In this document: piece by piece, positions 52,290 to 61,619 of the stretch
Numbering within the stretch: position 1 is the first letter of the stretch
How the letters are laid out: every line of letters starts with the position of its first letter
Translations under genes and position numbers: made by a program
From: Coraliomargarita sp.
Lineage (GTDB): Bacteria; Verrucomicrobiota; Verrucomicrobiia; Opitutales; UBA953
Assembly (NCBI GenBank): GCA_024638885.1
Contig: JAHEJL010000001.1
Span: forward strand, 521,001-585,000
Direction: 5' to 3'
DNA: 64,000 nt
The notes under the pieces: model-generated
Databases searched by the model: none
Told to the model about the DNA's origin: nothing
Seen by the model: only the letters and a program-made list of their open reading frames with translations

Positions 52290-53067
52290 GGCGATGGTCG
52301 TGGCCCGAGCAGGCGTGACGCGTTACGACGGCGCCGTCGCGCAGTTCGAGGATGCGGTCGAAGCGGCCGAGGTCGGCCGGATCGTGCGTCGCCATCACGA
52401 CGGTGAAGGCTTCGCCTTGTTCGAAGAGGAACCGGTCGATGATCTCGCGGCTGGCTTGGTCGAGGGCCGCGTAAGGTTCGTCGAGCAGCAGCACTTCGGC
52501 GCCTTGCACGACCGCGCGCGCGATGAGGCCGCGTTGCAGCTGGCCGCCGGAGAGGGTGTGGACGGGGCGGTCGGCGAGCTCCGTCAGGCCGAGGCGGGCG
52601 AGGGCGGCGTCGACATCCTGGTCGCCGTGGTGGCATTCCTCGAACCAGCCGTGGTGCGCGTACGTGCCCATCTGCACGAGCCGTCGCAGCCGGAGGGGGA
52701 AGTTCTCCGCGAGGTGCGGGCGTTGCGCGAGGTAGGCGACGCGGCGGCGGCCGAGGCGCGGCGGTTCGCCGGCCACGAGGACCTGGCCGGAGCGCGGCAC
52801 GGTCAGTCCGGCCAGGACGCGGAGCAACGTGGACTTGCCCGAACCGTTGGGCCCGATGAGGGCGGTGCGGCAACCGCACGGGATCTCGAAGGTCGCGGCG
52901 CGGAACGCGAGCGGACCGTCGGGCCGGGCCGAGGCCGCGAGGGCTGCGGCGCTGACCGCGAGCCCGCCGCAGCCGGACTTTTCCGCCGGGGCGTAGGCGA
53001 GGCGGGGCAGGACGGAGAAGACCGCGTCGCCGAGCTGACGCGCAAGGAAGTCGAAGGCGCGCTTCAT
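52282..53067 (-). CDS. Metal ABC transporter ATP-binding protein
   Basis: ATPase subunit of 261 residues. Walker A GPNGSGKST is at 72-80, the signature is LSGGQ, and VLLLDEPYAALD is Walker B. Unusually, about 45 residues precede the ABC core (MKRAFDFLARQLGDAVFSVL...), including two cysteines, where homologues start near the core. An internal start further downstream is possible. The 5' end overlaps the binding-protein gene by four bases. Confidence 0.92.
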   Translation of the reverse strand: MKRAFDFLARQLGDAVFSVLPRLAYAPAEKSGCGGLAVSAAALAASARPDGPLAFRAATFEIPCGCRTALIGPNGSGKSTLLRVLAGLTVPRSGQVLVAGEPPRLGRRRVAYLAQRPHLAENFPLRLRRLVQMGTYAHHGWFEECHHGDQDVDAALARLGLTELADRPVHTLSGGQLQRGLIARAVVQGAEVLLLDEPYAALDQASREIIDRFLFEQGEAFTVVMATHDPADLGRFDRILELRDGAVVTRHACSGHDHRHA

Positions 53068-53942
53068 CGGCCGGAAAGCGCCTGGTGCAGCCGGCGCCCG
53101 TTGTTGAGCATCATCGAGGTCCAGGAGTCCCCGGGTTGCCCGGCGGGTTGCAGGTACTCGAAGGAGAGGGCGAGCGGCGGAGGGATGCCGGCGTCTTCGG
53201 TCAGCCGGCGGGCGAAGGCATCGTTCTGGCCGTCATCGGAGACCACGACGCGGATTTTCTCTCGGCGGATCAGGGAGAGGAGTTCGGAAAAGTGACGAGC
53301 CGAGGGGTCGGCAGATTCGGCCGCTCCGCTCAGGAGGAGGGTGCCGGGAACTTTCAGGCCGTAGTGGCGGGCGAAGAATCCCAGGTTGGCGTGCTGGGAG
53401 ATAAGCGCCCTCTGGTCGGGCGGGAGCTTCGTAAAGAGCGAACGCAGTTCGGAATCGACCTGATTTATCTCCTTAAGATACTGATTATAAGTGATTTGAG
53501 TGTCAATCGAGGGGTCGATGCTCCGGATCGCTTCGGCGAGCTTCTTCGTCATCGCCACGACTTCAGGCGGGCTGATCCAAGCATGAGGGTCGGCGGCCTG
53601 TCCTGCGGTCTCCGGGGTCGGGTAGAGCCAAAGGATTTTTCCGTGGTCCGGGTTGGCCTTGGCCCATGCTTCCAGCCAGGGCTCCAGCTCCGGGTTCATG
53701 GCCACGACAAGGGCTGCCTTGCGCAAGCTCTTTGCGTGGCTCGGGCTGAGTTGGAAGCCGTGGGCCTCGCTCTTGGGCGGGATGATGTTTACCAATTCAA
53801 CCTCTTTCCCTGCAATGACTTGCGTCCAATCTCCGATGACCGAGAAGCTCGTCACGATCACGGGTTTGTCCCGCGCGATGGCCTTGCCTCCGGTCAGGAA
53901 GACCGTGGCGAGCAGCAAAAGGGAGAGGAGGGGGCGGAACAC
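53064..53942 (-). CDS. Metal ABC transporter substrate-binding protein (ZnuA/MntC family)
   Basis: A 292-residue periplasmic cluster A-I binding protein with a signal peptide (LLSLLLLATVFLTGGKAIA). Expected metal ligands appear in HGFQLSPSH, DPHAWISP, QHANLGFFARHYGL and VVSDDGQND. There is no His-rich loop, which many zinc-specific ZnuA proteins have, so manganese is as likely as zinc. Translation begins at GTG 53942, 28 bp from a perfect inverted repeat (53971-53993) that could bind a metal-responsive repressor. First gene of the operon. Confidence 0.9.
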   Translation of the reverse strand: MFRPLLSLLLLATVFLTGGKAIARDKPVIVTSFSVIGDWTQVIAGKEVELVNIIPPKSEAHGFQLSPSHAKSLRKAALVVAMNPELEPWLEAWAKANPDHGKILWLYPTPETAGQAADPHAWISPPEVVAMTKKLAEAIRSIDPSIDTQITYNQYLKEINQVDSELRSLFTKLPPDQRALISQHANLGFFARHYGLKVPGTLLLSGAAESADPSARHFSELLSLIRREKIRVVVSDDGQNDAFARRLTEDAGIPPPLALSFEYLQPAGQPGDSWTSMMLNNGRRLHQALSGR

Positions 53943-53970
53943 AGCGCGGCAGGCTGAGGGAAGGGGATTC

Positions 53971-53993
53971 TAAATGCAAGAAGTTTGCATTTA
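53971..53993. promoter_or_regulatory. Candidate metalloregulator operator
   Basis: Perfect 9-bp inverted repeat, TAAATGCAA and TTGCATTTA, separated by GAAGT. It lies in the divergent spacer between the metal-binding protein gene and the pilus-like operon. Size and symmetry fit a Fur-, Mur/Zur- or DtxR-family operator. It could control the transporter, the pilus genes or both. Confidence 0.6.
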
Positions 53994-54063
53994 ACAAATG
54001 TTCCCTTTCGGCCATTTTTTGCGTTTGCCACCGTCGGCGTACAACGAAAGGATTTCCCTCCCC

Positions 54064-54783
54064 ATGCCCCACGTACGTGCTGTTTTTGCCAGCCTAACGG
54101 CCTTCTGCCTGTCCGTATGCTTCGTTTCCGCCCAGGCCGCCAAGGCCGACGGCGCGGCTTCCTCCAAGAGCCCGGTCACGGTCCGTTCCGTGCACTTCGA
54201 TCCGGTCAAGATCGGCAACCAGAAGAACGAATGGATCCGCATGCAGGTCGAGCTGCAGGCCAACTTCAATCCCGAGACCAAGGTTTCCGCCGAAGAGAAG
54301 GCCGGCAAGAAGGCCGCCAACAAGCAGTGGGTCGACAAGATCAAGGTGACCGTGACCGAGATCTTCAAGCCGCTCTCCGCCAAGGACGCCACCGAGTTCT
54401 CCTACTACCGCGCCTCGGCCACCGTGCTGACCATGGAAATCGGCTCGCCCCGTTCCGTCTACTTCTACCTGCCGGGCGACATCGTGAAGCGCGACCGCCT
54501 CAAGATGCAGCCGGACTACTACTACGTCCAGCTCGACGTCGGCGGCAACGAAGTGCCCCTCTTCAGCGAAGCCGGTCGCATCAACCCGGACATGCTGGCC
54601 GCCGTCCACAAGCAGTTCGTCAACAAGAAGGACTTCGACGGCGCCCGTGACCTCGCCGACCGTGGCGCTTCCGCCAACGCCGGCATGCTGCGCCCGCAGT
54701 ACATGGTCCCTTACGCCATCTTCGACACGCTTCCGCAGGGTTCGCCTTCTCCTGAGTTCATCCGGGAAGACGCCACCCGCTAA
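54064..54783 (+). CDS. Amuc_1102-like pilus-associated protein
   Basis: A 239-residue exported protein at the head of a five-gene cluster. It has a signal peptide ending near AQA (about residue 25) and then a beta-rich domain (VTVRSVHFDPVKIGNQKNEWIRM, given in part) with charged helix KVSAEEKAGKKAANKQW. Position and layout match Amuc_1102 of Akkermansia, reported to have an immunoglobulin-like fold related to pilus proteins. Assignment rests on gene order and general features, not on alignment. Start ATG 54064; the longer upstream frame would start inside the operator region. Confidence 0.75.
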   Translation: MPHVRAVFASLTAFCLSVCFVSAQAAKADGAASSKSPVTVRSVHFDPVKIGNQKNEWIRMQVELQANFNPETKVSAEEKAGKKAANKQWVDKIKVTVTEIFKPLSAKDATEFSYYRASATVLTMEIGSPRSVYFYLPGDIVKRDRLKMQPDYYYVQLDVGGNEVPLFSEAGRINPDMLAAVHKQFVNKKDFDGARDLADRGASANAGMLRPQYMVPYAIFDTLPQGSPSPEFIREDATR

Positions 54784-54807
54784 TCCCATCCCCCTCCCCG
54801 TTTTCGC

Positions 54808-56547
54808 ATGAGCCAGAAGAAGGCCACCATCGTCAATCTTGCCGCATCGAACGTCTCGGTGTCGCAGTTCTCCGTCGAGTCCGGCAGCCTCGTGCTCGAG
54901 CAGTTCTTCGTCGAGGAGCTGGCTCCCGGCCTCACCGGCGACGACGAATGGTTGAACGCCGCGATCGCGGCCCTCGCCAGCCTGGTCAACGCGCATGAGC
55001 TCAAGGGTCGCGTCACCGTCATCGCCCCCGCTTTCCTGCTCCTGCAGAAGCCGCTCAAGGTGCCGCAGGTCGAGCGCGCCCGCCAGGCGCAGATCGTCGC
55101 CTTCGAAGCCCAGAACGCCATCCCTTACCCGCTCAACGAAGTCATCTGGGACAGCCAGGTGATGGCGTCCGACGGCGTCGAAGCGGAAGTCCTCCTCTTC
55201 GCCCTCCGCACCGAGATCGCGACCAAGATCGCGAACCTCGTGACCTCGACCGGCCTCCGCCCGATGTCGATCCAGGCCGCCCCGCTGCTCGACAGCCAGG
55301 CCTTCCGTCTCGCCGGCGGTTCCGCCGCCGAGGAAGTACTCATCGTCAACGTCGGCGCCCGCTCGACCACGCTCAGCTTCGTCGGCCCCAGCGGCGTCAA
55401 CATCCAGTCGGCCACCAACATCGGCGGCAACCTGCTCACGCAGGGCGTCTCCGACAACACCGGCCAGCCTTTCGCGGTCTCCGAAGCCATCAAGGTGGGC
55501 TTCTTCTCGGGCCTCGTCCAGCTGACCGAATCCGATCCGCAGGTCGCCGTCCTCCAGGCGAACGCCCAGACCTTCATCCGCCGTCTTTCGCAGGACATCA
55601 ACCGCCGCCTGATCAATGTCCGCCGCGGCGCCAACGGTCGCCAGCCGACCCGTATCCTCGTCACCGGCCGCGGTTCGCAGGTTCCCGGCCTCGCCGAGCA
55701 GCTCTGCGAGACGCTGCGCCTCCCGGTCGAGACCTTCGATCCCTCTTCGGTCATCACCCCGGGCGCCGGCATCAACCAGGAGCAGCTCCAGCGCGCCAAG
55801 CACCAGATCACCGAAGTCATCGGTGAGGCCGCCCGCCTGACGCTGCCCCAGCCGATCGGCGTCAACCTCATCCCGCGCGACATCGCCTCCCAGCAGGCCT
55901 TCGACGCCCGCAAGCCTCGCCTGCTCGTCGCCGCCTTGCTCGCCGCCGTCTCGCCGCTCTTCGTGCTCCTCGCCTTCAAGGATTCCGATTCCTGGAACCA
56001 CGAGCAGACCGTCATCGTCCAGGGCCGTCGCTCCGAACTCGAGAACCGCCGCGCGCTCATCGAGGAATCCCGCAAGAAGTCGGCCGAGCTCGCCGCCAAG
56101 GCCAAGGAGCTCGAATCCGTCGTCCTCAACCGCTCCAACTGGCCCGCCTTCCTCGGCGACCTCCAGTCCCGCGTCGGCTCGCTCAAGAACACCTGGGTCG
56201 AAGAGATGCACGTGAAGTATGAGACCCTGCCCGCCGCGCCTGCGGCCGAAGGCCAGCCGGCTCCGGCTCCGGCTCCGGTCGTCGTCACCAAGGTCGTCAT
56301 CGCCGTGCGCTTCCTCTTCGCCGAAGTCCCGCTCGAGGAGACCCGCTACCGTTCGGGCGCCGAGAAGACCCATATCAGCCGTCTCCTCGAGGCGGTCCGC
56401 AAGTCGCCCTACGTCGCCTCCGTCCCGGAGAACGAAATCGTCGTCACCGACCAGACCGTCAAGTCGACCGAAGGCGGCAAATACGACATCCGCGTGACCC
56501 CCAAGGCCACGATCACCCTCGTCATCCAAAAGGACAAGGCCCTCTAA
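54808..56547 (+). CDS. PilM-PilN-type fusion (Amuc_1101-like)
   Basis: A 579-residue inner-membrane platform protein. Residues 1 to about 360 form an actin-like PilM fold (IVNVGARSTTLSFVGPSG; TNIGGNLLTQGV; ILVTGRGSQVPGLAEQL). A membrane helix follows (LLVAALLAAVSPLFVLLAF, near 373-391), then a coiled coil and a PilN-like ferredoxin fold to the end. In canonical systems PilM is cytoplasmic and PilN separate; here they are one chain, as in T2SS GspL. Spacing to neighbours is 24 and 3 bp. Confidence 0.85.
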   Translation: MSQKKATIVNLAASNVSVSQFSVESGSLVLEQFFVEELAPGLTGDDEWLNAAIAALASLVNAHELKGRVTVIAPAFLLLQKPLKVPQVERARQAQIVAFEAQNAIPYPLNEVIWDSQVMASDGVEAEVLLFALRTEIATKIANLVTSTGLRPMSIQAAPLLDSQAFRLAGGSAAEEVLIVNVGARSTTLSFVGPSGVNIQSATNIGGNLLTQGVSDNTGQPFAVSEAIKVGFFSGLVQLTESDPQVAVLQANAQTFIRRLSQDINRRLINVRRGANGRQPTRILVTGRGSQVPGLAEQLCETLRLPVETFDPSSVITPGAGINQEQLQRAKHQITEVIGEAARLTLPQPIGVNLIPRDIASQQAFDARKPRLLVAALLAAVSPLFVLLAFKDSDSWNHEQTVIVQGRRSELENRRALIEESRKKSAELAAKAKELESVVLNRSNWPAFLGDLQSRVGSLKNTWVEEMHVKYETLPAAPAAEGQPAPAPAPVVVTKVVIAVRFLFAEVPLEETRYRSGAEKTHISRLLEAVRKSPYVASVPENEIVVTDQTVKSTEGGKYDIRVTPKATITLVIQKDKAL

Positions 56548-56550
56548 GCC

Positions 56551-57660
56551 ATGCAGAATTTCAAGAAAAACCTCGGCTTCAACCTCGCGCTCATCGCGCT
56601 GGCCGCGCTCTTCGTCGGACTGAGCGTCGGAGCCTTCCTCTTCTACCGTAGCAACGCCGCCTCCAAGCTGCAGCTCGACCGCGCGCGCAAGGACCAGGAC
56701 GCGCTGCTCCGCGGGCATGCCTTCGTCCCCGGCGCCGCCGCCGTGTCGCTCAATGACAAGAACGTCGCGGCCGCCGCCGAAGACGTGAAGGACCTCGAGG
56801 CGCATGTCGCTTCCCTCCGCGCCGCCCTCGCCGGCAACCCCGAGTTCGCGATCAAGGGCAAGGCCTCCGCCAACTCCGCCGAACTCAGCGCGCTGCTCCG
56901 CGAATCCGTCGACGGCTGGCGCAAGCTCGCCATCGACCAGGGCATCAAGCTGACGCCGAACGAGCCGACCGCCTTCGGCTTCCATCGCTACATCCACAAC
57001 CAGGGTACTTCGCCGAAGCGCGATTTCCAGAAGGTGGACCAGCAGCGCCAGATCATCGACTTCCTCGTCCGTCAGCTCGCCGAATCCCGCCCCGCCGGCT
57101 CGCCGCTGCTGATCGAGTCCATCGACCGCGAGCCCGTCGAGACCTTCGTGCTCATCCCCGAAGGCAAGCCCGGCGCCGGCACCTATGGCCCGGACGCCGA
57201 CACCACCCGCAACGAGGTGGATGAGTTCGTGCCTTCCCGCACCTTCGATCGTCACAACCTCGTCGAGACGATGTCGTTCCGCGTCCGCTTCGTCGGTTAC
57301 ACCCCGACCCTGCGCACGTTCGTGAACAAGATCCGCAACTCCGGCCGTCCCTTCGCCATCACGTCCATCGACGTCGGCCTGGCTTCCAAGGAAGCCGACA
57401 AGCAGCTTTCGTCCGCTTCGGCTGCCGCCGCTTCCGCCGCGAACGCCGCCGCCCCTGCCGCCGCCCCCGCCTTCGCCGATCTCTTCGGTGGCAGCGAGCC
57501 TGCGGCCGCCACCCCTGCCGCCGGCAAGCCGGCTGCGGTCGGTGACCAGCGCAAGCCGGTCGTCCCCCGCAAGTTCTCCTCCTTCGTCGTGCAGATCGAC
57601 TACCTTTCGATCCCCGAGGAGAAGCCTGCGGCCGCCGCCGAAGGCGAACCCAAGAAATAA
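56551..57660 (+). CDS. Amuc_1100-like pilus-complex protein
   Basis: A 369-residue protein with a short cytoplasmic N-terminus, one membrane helix (LALIALAALFVGLSVGAFLF), a coiled coil (about 30-105) and a periplasmic alpha/beta domain. It takes the PilO position after the PilM-PilN fusion. Amuc_1100 of Akkermansia, known for activating TLR2, has the same place and topology. The C-terminus is Ala/Pro-rich with low complexity around 290-330. Similarity is inferred from order and topology. Confidence 0.78.
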   Translation: MQNFKKNLGFNLALIALAALFVGLSVGAFLFYRSNAASKLQLDRARKDQDALLRGHAFVPGAAAVSLNDKNVAAAAEDVKDLEAHVASLRAALAGNPEFAIKGKASANSAELSALLRESVDGWRKLAIDQGIKLTPNEPTAFGFHRYIHNQGTSPKRDFQKVDQQRQIIDFLVRQLAESRPAGSPLLIESIDREPVETFVLIPEGKPGAGTYGPDADTTRNEVDEFVPSRTFDRHNLVETMSFRVRFVGYTPTLRTFVNKIRNSGRPFAITSIDVGLASKEADKQLSSASAAAASAANAAAPAAAPAFADLFGGSEPAAATPAAGKPAAVGDQRKPVVPRKFSSFVVQIDYLSIPEEKPAAAAEGEPKK

Positions 57661-57672
57661 ACCACTCCGGTC

Positions 57673-58614
57673 ATGAATTCTCGCAAGGACATCATCCTCG
57701 TCATCCTCGGCGCCCTCCTGCTGGTCGTCGGCTCCGTCGCCTACGTCCAGCCCGGCCTCATCGCCCCTGCGATTCCGGGCGAAGACGACCAGAAGGTCGC
57801 CATCGCCAAGCTCAAGGCCGCCGTCCCGCAAGGCGAAGCCTACCCGGCCACGCCGCGCGCTTCCCTCGAGGACAACGTCAAGGATTGGCTCAGCCCCGAA
57901 GAGAACGACGACAACTGGGATTATGACCTCTTCACGACGATCGACGTCGTCTGGGATCCGGCCCTCAAGGAATACGTCCCGCGCAGCCGCAAGGCCGAGG
58001 AGATGCCGCCCTTCGGCATCGCCCTGGTCTCCGTCGGCCACCCGACGTACACCTTCATGCTCAGCCACTCCAGCTTGCCTCGCGGCAAGAAGGAAGAGGA
58101 CCGCCTCTTCTCGCTGCGCAACGTCAAGACCAAGCAGTACATCGACGACTGCAAGCTGAACAAGCCCGTCCCCGAAGCCCCCTATCTCACCCTCAAGAAA
58201 TACGAGGTCCTCAAGGGCAAGGATGCCGACGGCATCCCCTTCACCCGCAACGTCCTGACCATCGACGACCGCCAGTTCGGCGGCATCGTCGAGATCGATG
58301 ACGAGAAGCCGCTCGAGTTCACCGGCCGCGTCGACATCATCATCAATTCCACGACCGATCCGGCCTGGACCCAGACCCTCCACGCGGTTGGGGATAAGTT
58401 TACCTACAACGGCGCCCACTACGTGGTCAAAGGCATTGACTTGCCCAGCAAGTCGGTGACTTTTGACAAGTCCTTCGCTCTTAACCCCAAGAAGCCGAAG
58501 AAGCTGATCAACGATCCGCAGACGCTCGTCGTCCCGGCCCCTGCGACCCCCGTCGCCAAGCCCAAGGCCGCCACTCCTCCTCCCGCCCCGAAGGCGACCA
58601 CTCCCAAGAAATAA
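57673..58614 (+). CDS. Amuc_1099-like pilus-complex protein
   Basis: A 313-residue single-pass membrane protein. The helix IILVILGALLLVVGSVAYV lies at the N-terminus, followed by a soluble beta-rich domain with ESYS-free, mostly charged sequence. GDKFTYNGAHYVVKGIDL recalls the beta fold of PilP/GspC homology-region proteins that contact the secretin. A Lys/Pro/Ala-rich tail ends the protein. It sits in the PilP position before the secretin gene (19-bp gap). Function inferred from context. Confidence 0.75.
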   Translation: MNSRKDIILVILGALLLVVGSVAYVQPGLIAPAIPGEDDQKVAIAKLKAAVPQGEAYPATPRASLEDNVKDWLSPEENDDNWDYDLFTTIDVVWDPALKEYVPRSRKAEEMPPFGIALVSVGHPTYTFMLSHSSLPRGKKEEDRLFSLRNVKTKQYIDDCKLNKPVPEAPYLTLKKYEVLKGKDADGIPFTRNVLTIDDRQFGGIVEIDDEKPLEFTGRVDIIINSTTDPAWTQTLHAVGDKFTYNGAHYVVKGIDLPSKSVTFDKSFALNPKKPKKLINDPQTLVVPAPATPVAKPKAATPPPAPKATTPKK

Positions 58615-58633
58615 TTTTCAAAGCCCCCCACTC

Positions 58634-61594
58634 ATGAAAAATCTCCACCGTTCGCAGCTTGCCTGGGCAGCCCTCGCCCTCGCCCTCGCCGCCGGCTCGC
58701 TCGTCGCCCAAGATGGCGACGCCGCCGCGCGTAAGCCGCAGCTCCTCGCCGAGGCGCTGAAGGCCCGCGACGAAGGCAACCTTCAGGCCGCCAAGGCCAA
58801 GTTCGAGGCCATCCTGGCCATCGACGCCAAGGACGTCGGCGCCACCGAAGCCCTGAAGAACATCAACGACGACATCGCCGCCGCCGACGCCGCCAAGAAG
58901 GCCGCCGACGCCGCCGCTCCGAAGGCCGAGGCTCCGGCCGCCGCCGCCCCCGCCGCCGCGCCGGCTCCCGCCGCCGCCGCGATCGATGACGTCGCCGCCG
59001 CGCACGAGAAGCTCTTCGCCGAGGTGACCCAGGCCATCGAAGCCGCCCGCAAGCAGGCCGCCGCCGGCGACTTCAAGGCCGCCCTCGATCGCCTCGACGG
59101 CGCCGCCGGTGCCATCGCCTCCATCAACTCCGCCGCCGCCCAGTCCCGCCGCGACGCCATCTCCCTCGCCAAGCAGGAAGTCGCCGTCGCCCGCGACGCC
59201 GGTGGCGCCAACGCCGCCCAGGAAGAAGTGAAGCGTCTGGCCAAGGCCAACGCCGACTCCCTCGACAAGCAGGGTGACGTGATCTCCTCCGCCGAGCGCC
59301 TGATCCGTCAGGGCACCGCCGAGTCCCTCGACAAGGCCCTCGCCGACCTCGACGCCGCCGATCGCGCCCTCGGTTCCGCCAGCCTCTCCAACGGCGGCCT
59401 CAAGGAGCGCATCAAGGACGCCAAGGGTTCCGCCCTCGCTCGCCGCGCCCTCGTCGCCATCGAAGCCCGCGACATGATCAAGGCTTCCTCCGTCATCGCC
59501 CAGTACGCCGACCTCAAGGGCAAGGAAGACGCCAGCGTCGTCCGCCTCCAGAAGGAGTTCGCTTCCAAGCGCAACGACCCGACCTACCGCAACATCGACG
59601 AGCTCTCCCCGGGCATCCGCGTGAAGGACGACAAGGTCAACGAACTGCTCGTCAAGGGCCGCGCCCGTTACCTCTACGGCGACTACCAGGGCGCCCTCGA
59701 CGCCTACCGTGAAGTGCTGCAGTACCAGCCGAACAATTCCGAGTCCAAGGCCTACCAGATCCGCATCCGCCAGATGCTGTCCGAGAATTCCGGCCAGTGG
59801 AACCGCGGCGTGACCAAGGGCAAGCTCCTCGAGCTCCTCGACGAGACCTGGAAGCTCCCCGAAGTCTTCAACCGCGAAAACGTCAAGGTCGACGCGACGG
59901 GCAACAACGACCCGGTCATCGAGAAGATGAAGTCCATCCAGCTCCCGGAAGGCTTCATCGTCCGCGACCAGCCCCTCGACCGCGCGCTCACCCTGCTCCA
60001 GACGCAGGCCGCCTCCTACGACAAGGACCAGAAGGGCGTGAACATCGTCCTCATCGACAACGCCAACAAGAACCCGAACGTCAGCATCCAGCTCCGCAAC
60101 GTCTCGGTCTACCAGGCCCTCGATTACACCTGTAAGCGCGTCGGCTTCAGCTTCACCGTCGGTTCCGGCGGCATCATCGAAGTCCGCGAGGATTCCGGCG
60201 ACAGCCTCCTCGAGACCGAGATCTACCCGCTCTCCACGGCCGCCGTGCTCAAGATGACCGGTCTCAGCGCCGGTGGCACCGGTGCTCCTGCCGCCGGTGG
60301 CGCCGCCAGCCCCTTCGGTGCCGCCGCTGCCGGTGGTGCCGGCGCCGGCGATGGCCAGCGTCCGGAAGAAGTGGCCATCAAGAACTTCCTCACCCGCTCC
60401 GGCGTGGCCTTCGAACCCCCGGCCACCCTCTCCTACGACGGCACGAACCTGATCGTCTACCAGAGCCGCAAGAACTTGGACCGCGTGAAGAACATCATCC
60501 GTCGCTACTCCGACATCAAGCAGGTCCACATCGAAGCCAAGTTCATGGAAGTCGAACAGAAGATCCTGAACGAGCTTGGCGTGAACTGGAACCTGGCTCC
60601 GACCGTCGCCGGCGTGGGCAACGTCAACGCCTCCACGAACCTCCGTTCGATCAACTCGGTGTTCGCCAGCAACAACGCCACCGTCCGCAGCCTCAACGTG
60701 ACCGGCAACCCGTCGATCCCGCAGCCGGCTCCGAATTTCCCGGGAGGCATCAATCTGGGTAACACCAACCAGTCTTACACCAGCACCGTCGGCATCATCG
60801 GCGCCGAGACCCTCGGCGTCGCCATCCGTGCGATCGAAGAGAACGCCGGCAGCGACCTGATGTCCTCCCCGAGCCTCACCGTCCTCGACGGTAAGACCGC
60901 GGTCATCAAGGTGGCCCAGCTCCTCCGCTACCCGCAGGCCTACGGCGACACCCAGTCGAACGTCGGTACCGCCTCCACGACCGGCGCCGGCGGTTCCTCC
61001 ACCTCCGTCGCGATCACCGCCGGTACGCCCCAGGACTTCACCGTCCAGGAAGTCGGCGTGACCCTCGAAGTCACCCCGACCGTCGCGGCCGACGACTCCA
61101 TCGCCCTGAACCTCAAGCCGAAGGTGACCGAGTTCGAAGGCTTCGTCGAATACGGCGGCACCTCGATCGCCATCTCCGGCGCCGTGACCGTCTCCGTCCC
61201 GTCCGGCTTCTTCCAGCCGATCTTCAGCACCCGCGAAGTGACCACCGACGTCACCGTCTTCGACGGCGCCACGGTCGTCATCGGCGGCCTGACCCGCGAA
61301 GAAGTGAAGACCATCGACGACAAGGTCCCGGTCCTCGGTTCCATCCCGCTCATCGGCGCGGCCTTCCGCTCCAGCGGCAAGACCATCCAGAAGAAGAGCC
61401 TCATGGTGTTCGTCACCGCGAACCTCGTCTCTCCGGGCGGCGCCACCCTCCGCAGCACCCATCCGGGCATGCGCGCCGGTTCGACCTTCTCGAACCCCAC
61501 GCTCATCTCCCCGGGCGGCGCGGTCTACCGCGAGCCGATCGAAGTCGCCGCTCCGGTCGCTCCGGCCCCGGTCGTCAGCGAGCCGGCCAAGTAA
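58634..61594 (+). CDS. Secretin, type IV pilus/type II secretion family (Amuc_1098-like)
   Basis: A 986-residue outer-membrane channel. Signal peptide to about residue 25 (LAAGSLVAQ), then a long Ala-rich helical region with TPR-like repeats (about 28-380; ARYLYGDYQGALDAYREVLQ). N-type domains precede the secretin core, which shows the conserved VPVLGSIPLIGAAF at about 898-911 and LMVFVTANLVSP near 930. TPR-containing secretins of this size are known in Akkermansia (Amuc_1098). No pilotin gene is evident. A strong terminator follows at 61620. Confidence 0.92.
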   Translation: MKNLHRSQLAWAALALALAAGSLVAQDGDAAARKPQLLAEALKARDEGNLQAAKAKFEAILAIDAKDVGATEALKNINDDIAAADAAKKAADAAAPKAEAPAAAAPAAAPAPAAAAIDDVAAAHEKLFAEVTQAIEAARKQAAAGDFKAALDRLDGAAGAIASINSAAAQSRRDAISLAKQEVAVARDAGGANAAQEEVKRLAKANADSLDKQGDVISSAERLIRQGTAESLDKALADLDAADRALGSASLSNGGLKERIKDAKGSALARRALVAIEARDMIKASSVIAQYADLKGKEDASVVRLQKEFASKRNDPTYRNIDELSPGIRVKDDKVNELLVKGRARYLYGDYQGALDAYREVLQYQPNNSESKAYQIRIRQMLSENSGQWNRGVTKGKLLELLDETWKLPEVFNRENVKVDATGNNDPVIEKMKSIQLPEGFIVRDQPLDRALTLLQTQAASYDKDQKGVNIVLIDNANKNPNVSIQLRNVSVYQALDYTCKRVGFSFTVGSGGIIEVREDSGDSLLETEIYPLSTAAVLKMTGLSAGGTGAPAAGGAASPFGAAAAGGAGAGDGQRPEEVAIKNFLTRSGVAFEPPATLSYDGTNLIVYQSRKNLDRVKNIIRRYSDIKQVHIEAKFMEVEQKILNELGVNWNLAPTVAGVGNVNASTNLRSINSVFASNNATVRSLNVTGNPSIPQPAPNFPGGINLGNTNQSYTSTVGIIGAETLGVAIRAIEENAGSDLMSSPSLTVLDGKTAVIKVAQLLRYPQAYGDTQSNVGTASTTGAGGSSTSVAITAGTPQDFTVQEVGVTLEVTPTVAADDSIALNLKPKVTEFEGFVEYGGTSIAISGAVTVSVPSGFFQPIFSTREVTTDVTVFDGATVVIGGLTREEVKTIDDKVPVLGSIPLIGAAFRSSGKTIQKKSLMVFVTANLVSPGGATLRSTHPGMRAGSTFSNPTLISPGGAVYREPIEVAAPVAPAPVVSEPAK

Positions 61595-61619
61595 GCCGAA
61601 CTTCGCCATCCGCGCACAA

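Noticed and set aside
53797..54072. Gene overlapping the candidate metal operator on the minus strand
   Set aside because: It is an out-of-frame shadow of the metal-binding protein gene with no family features.
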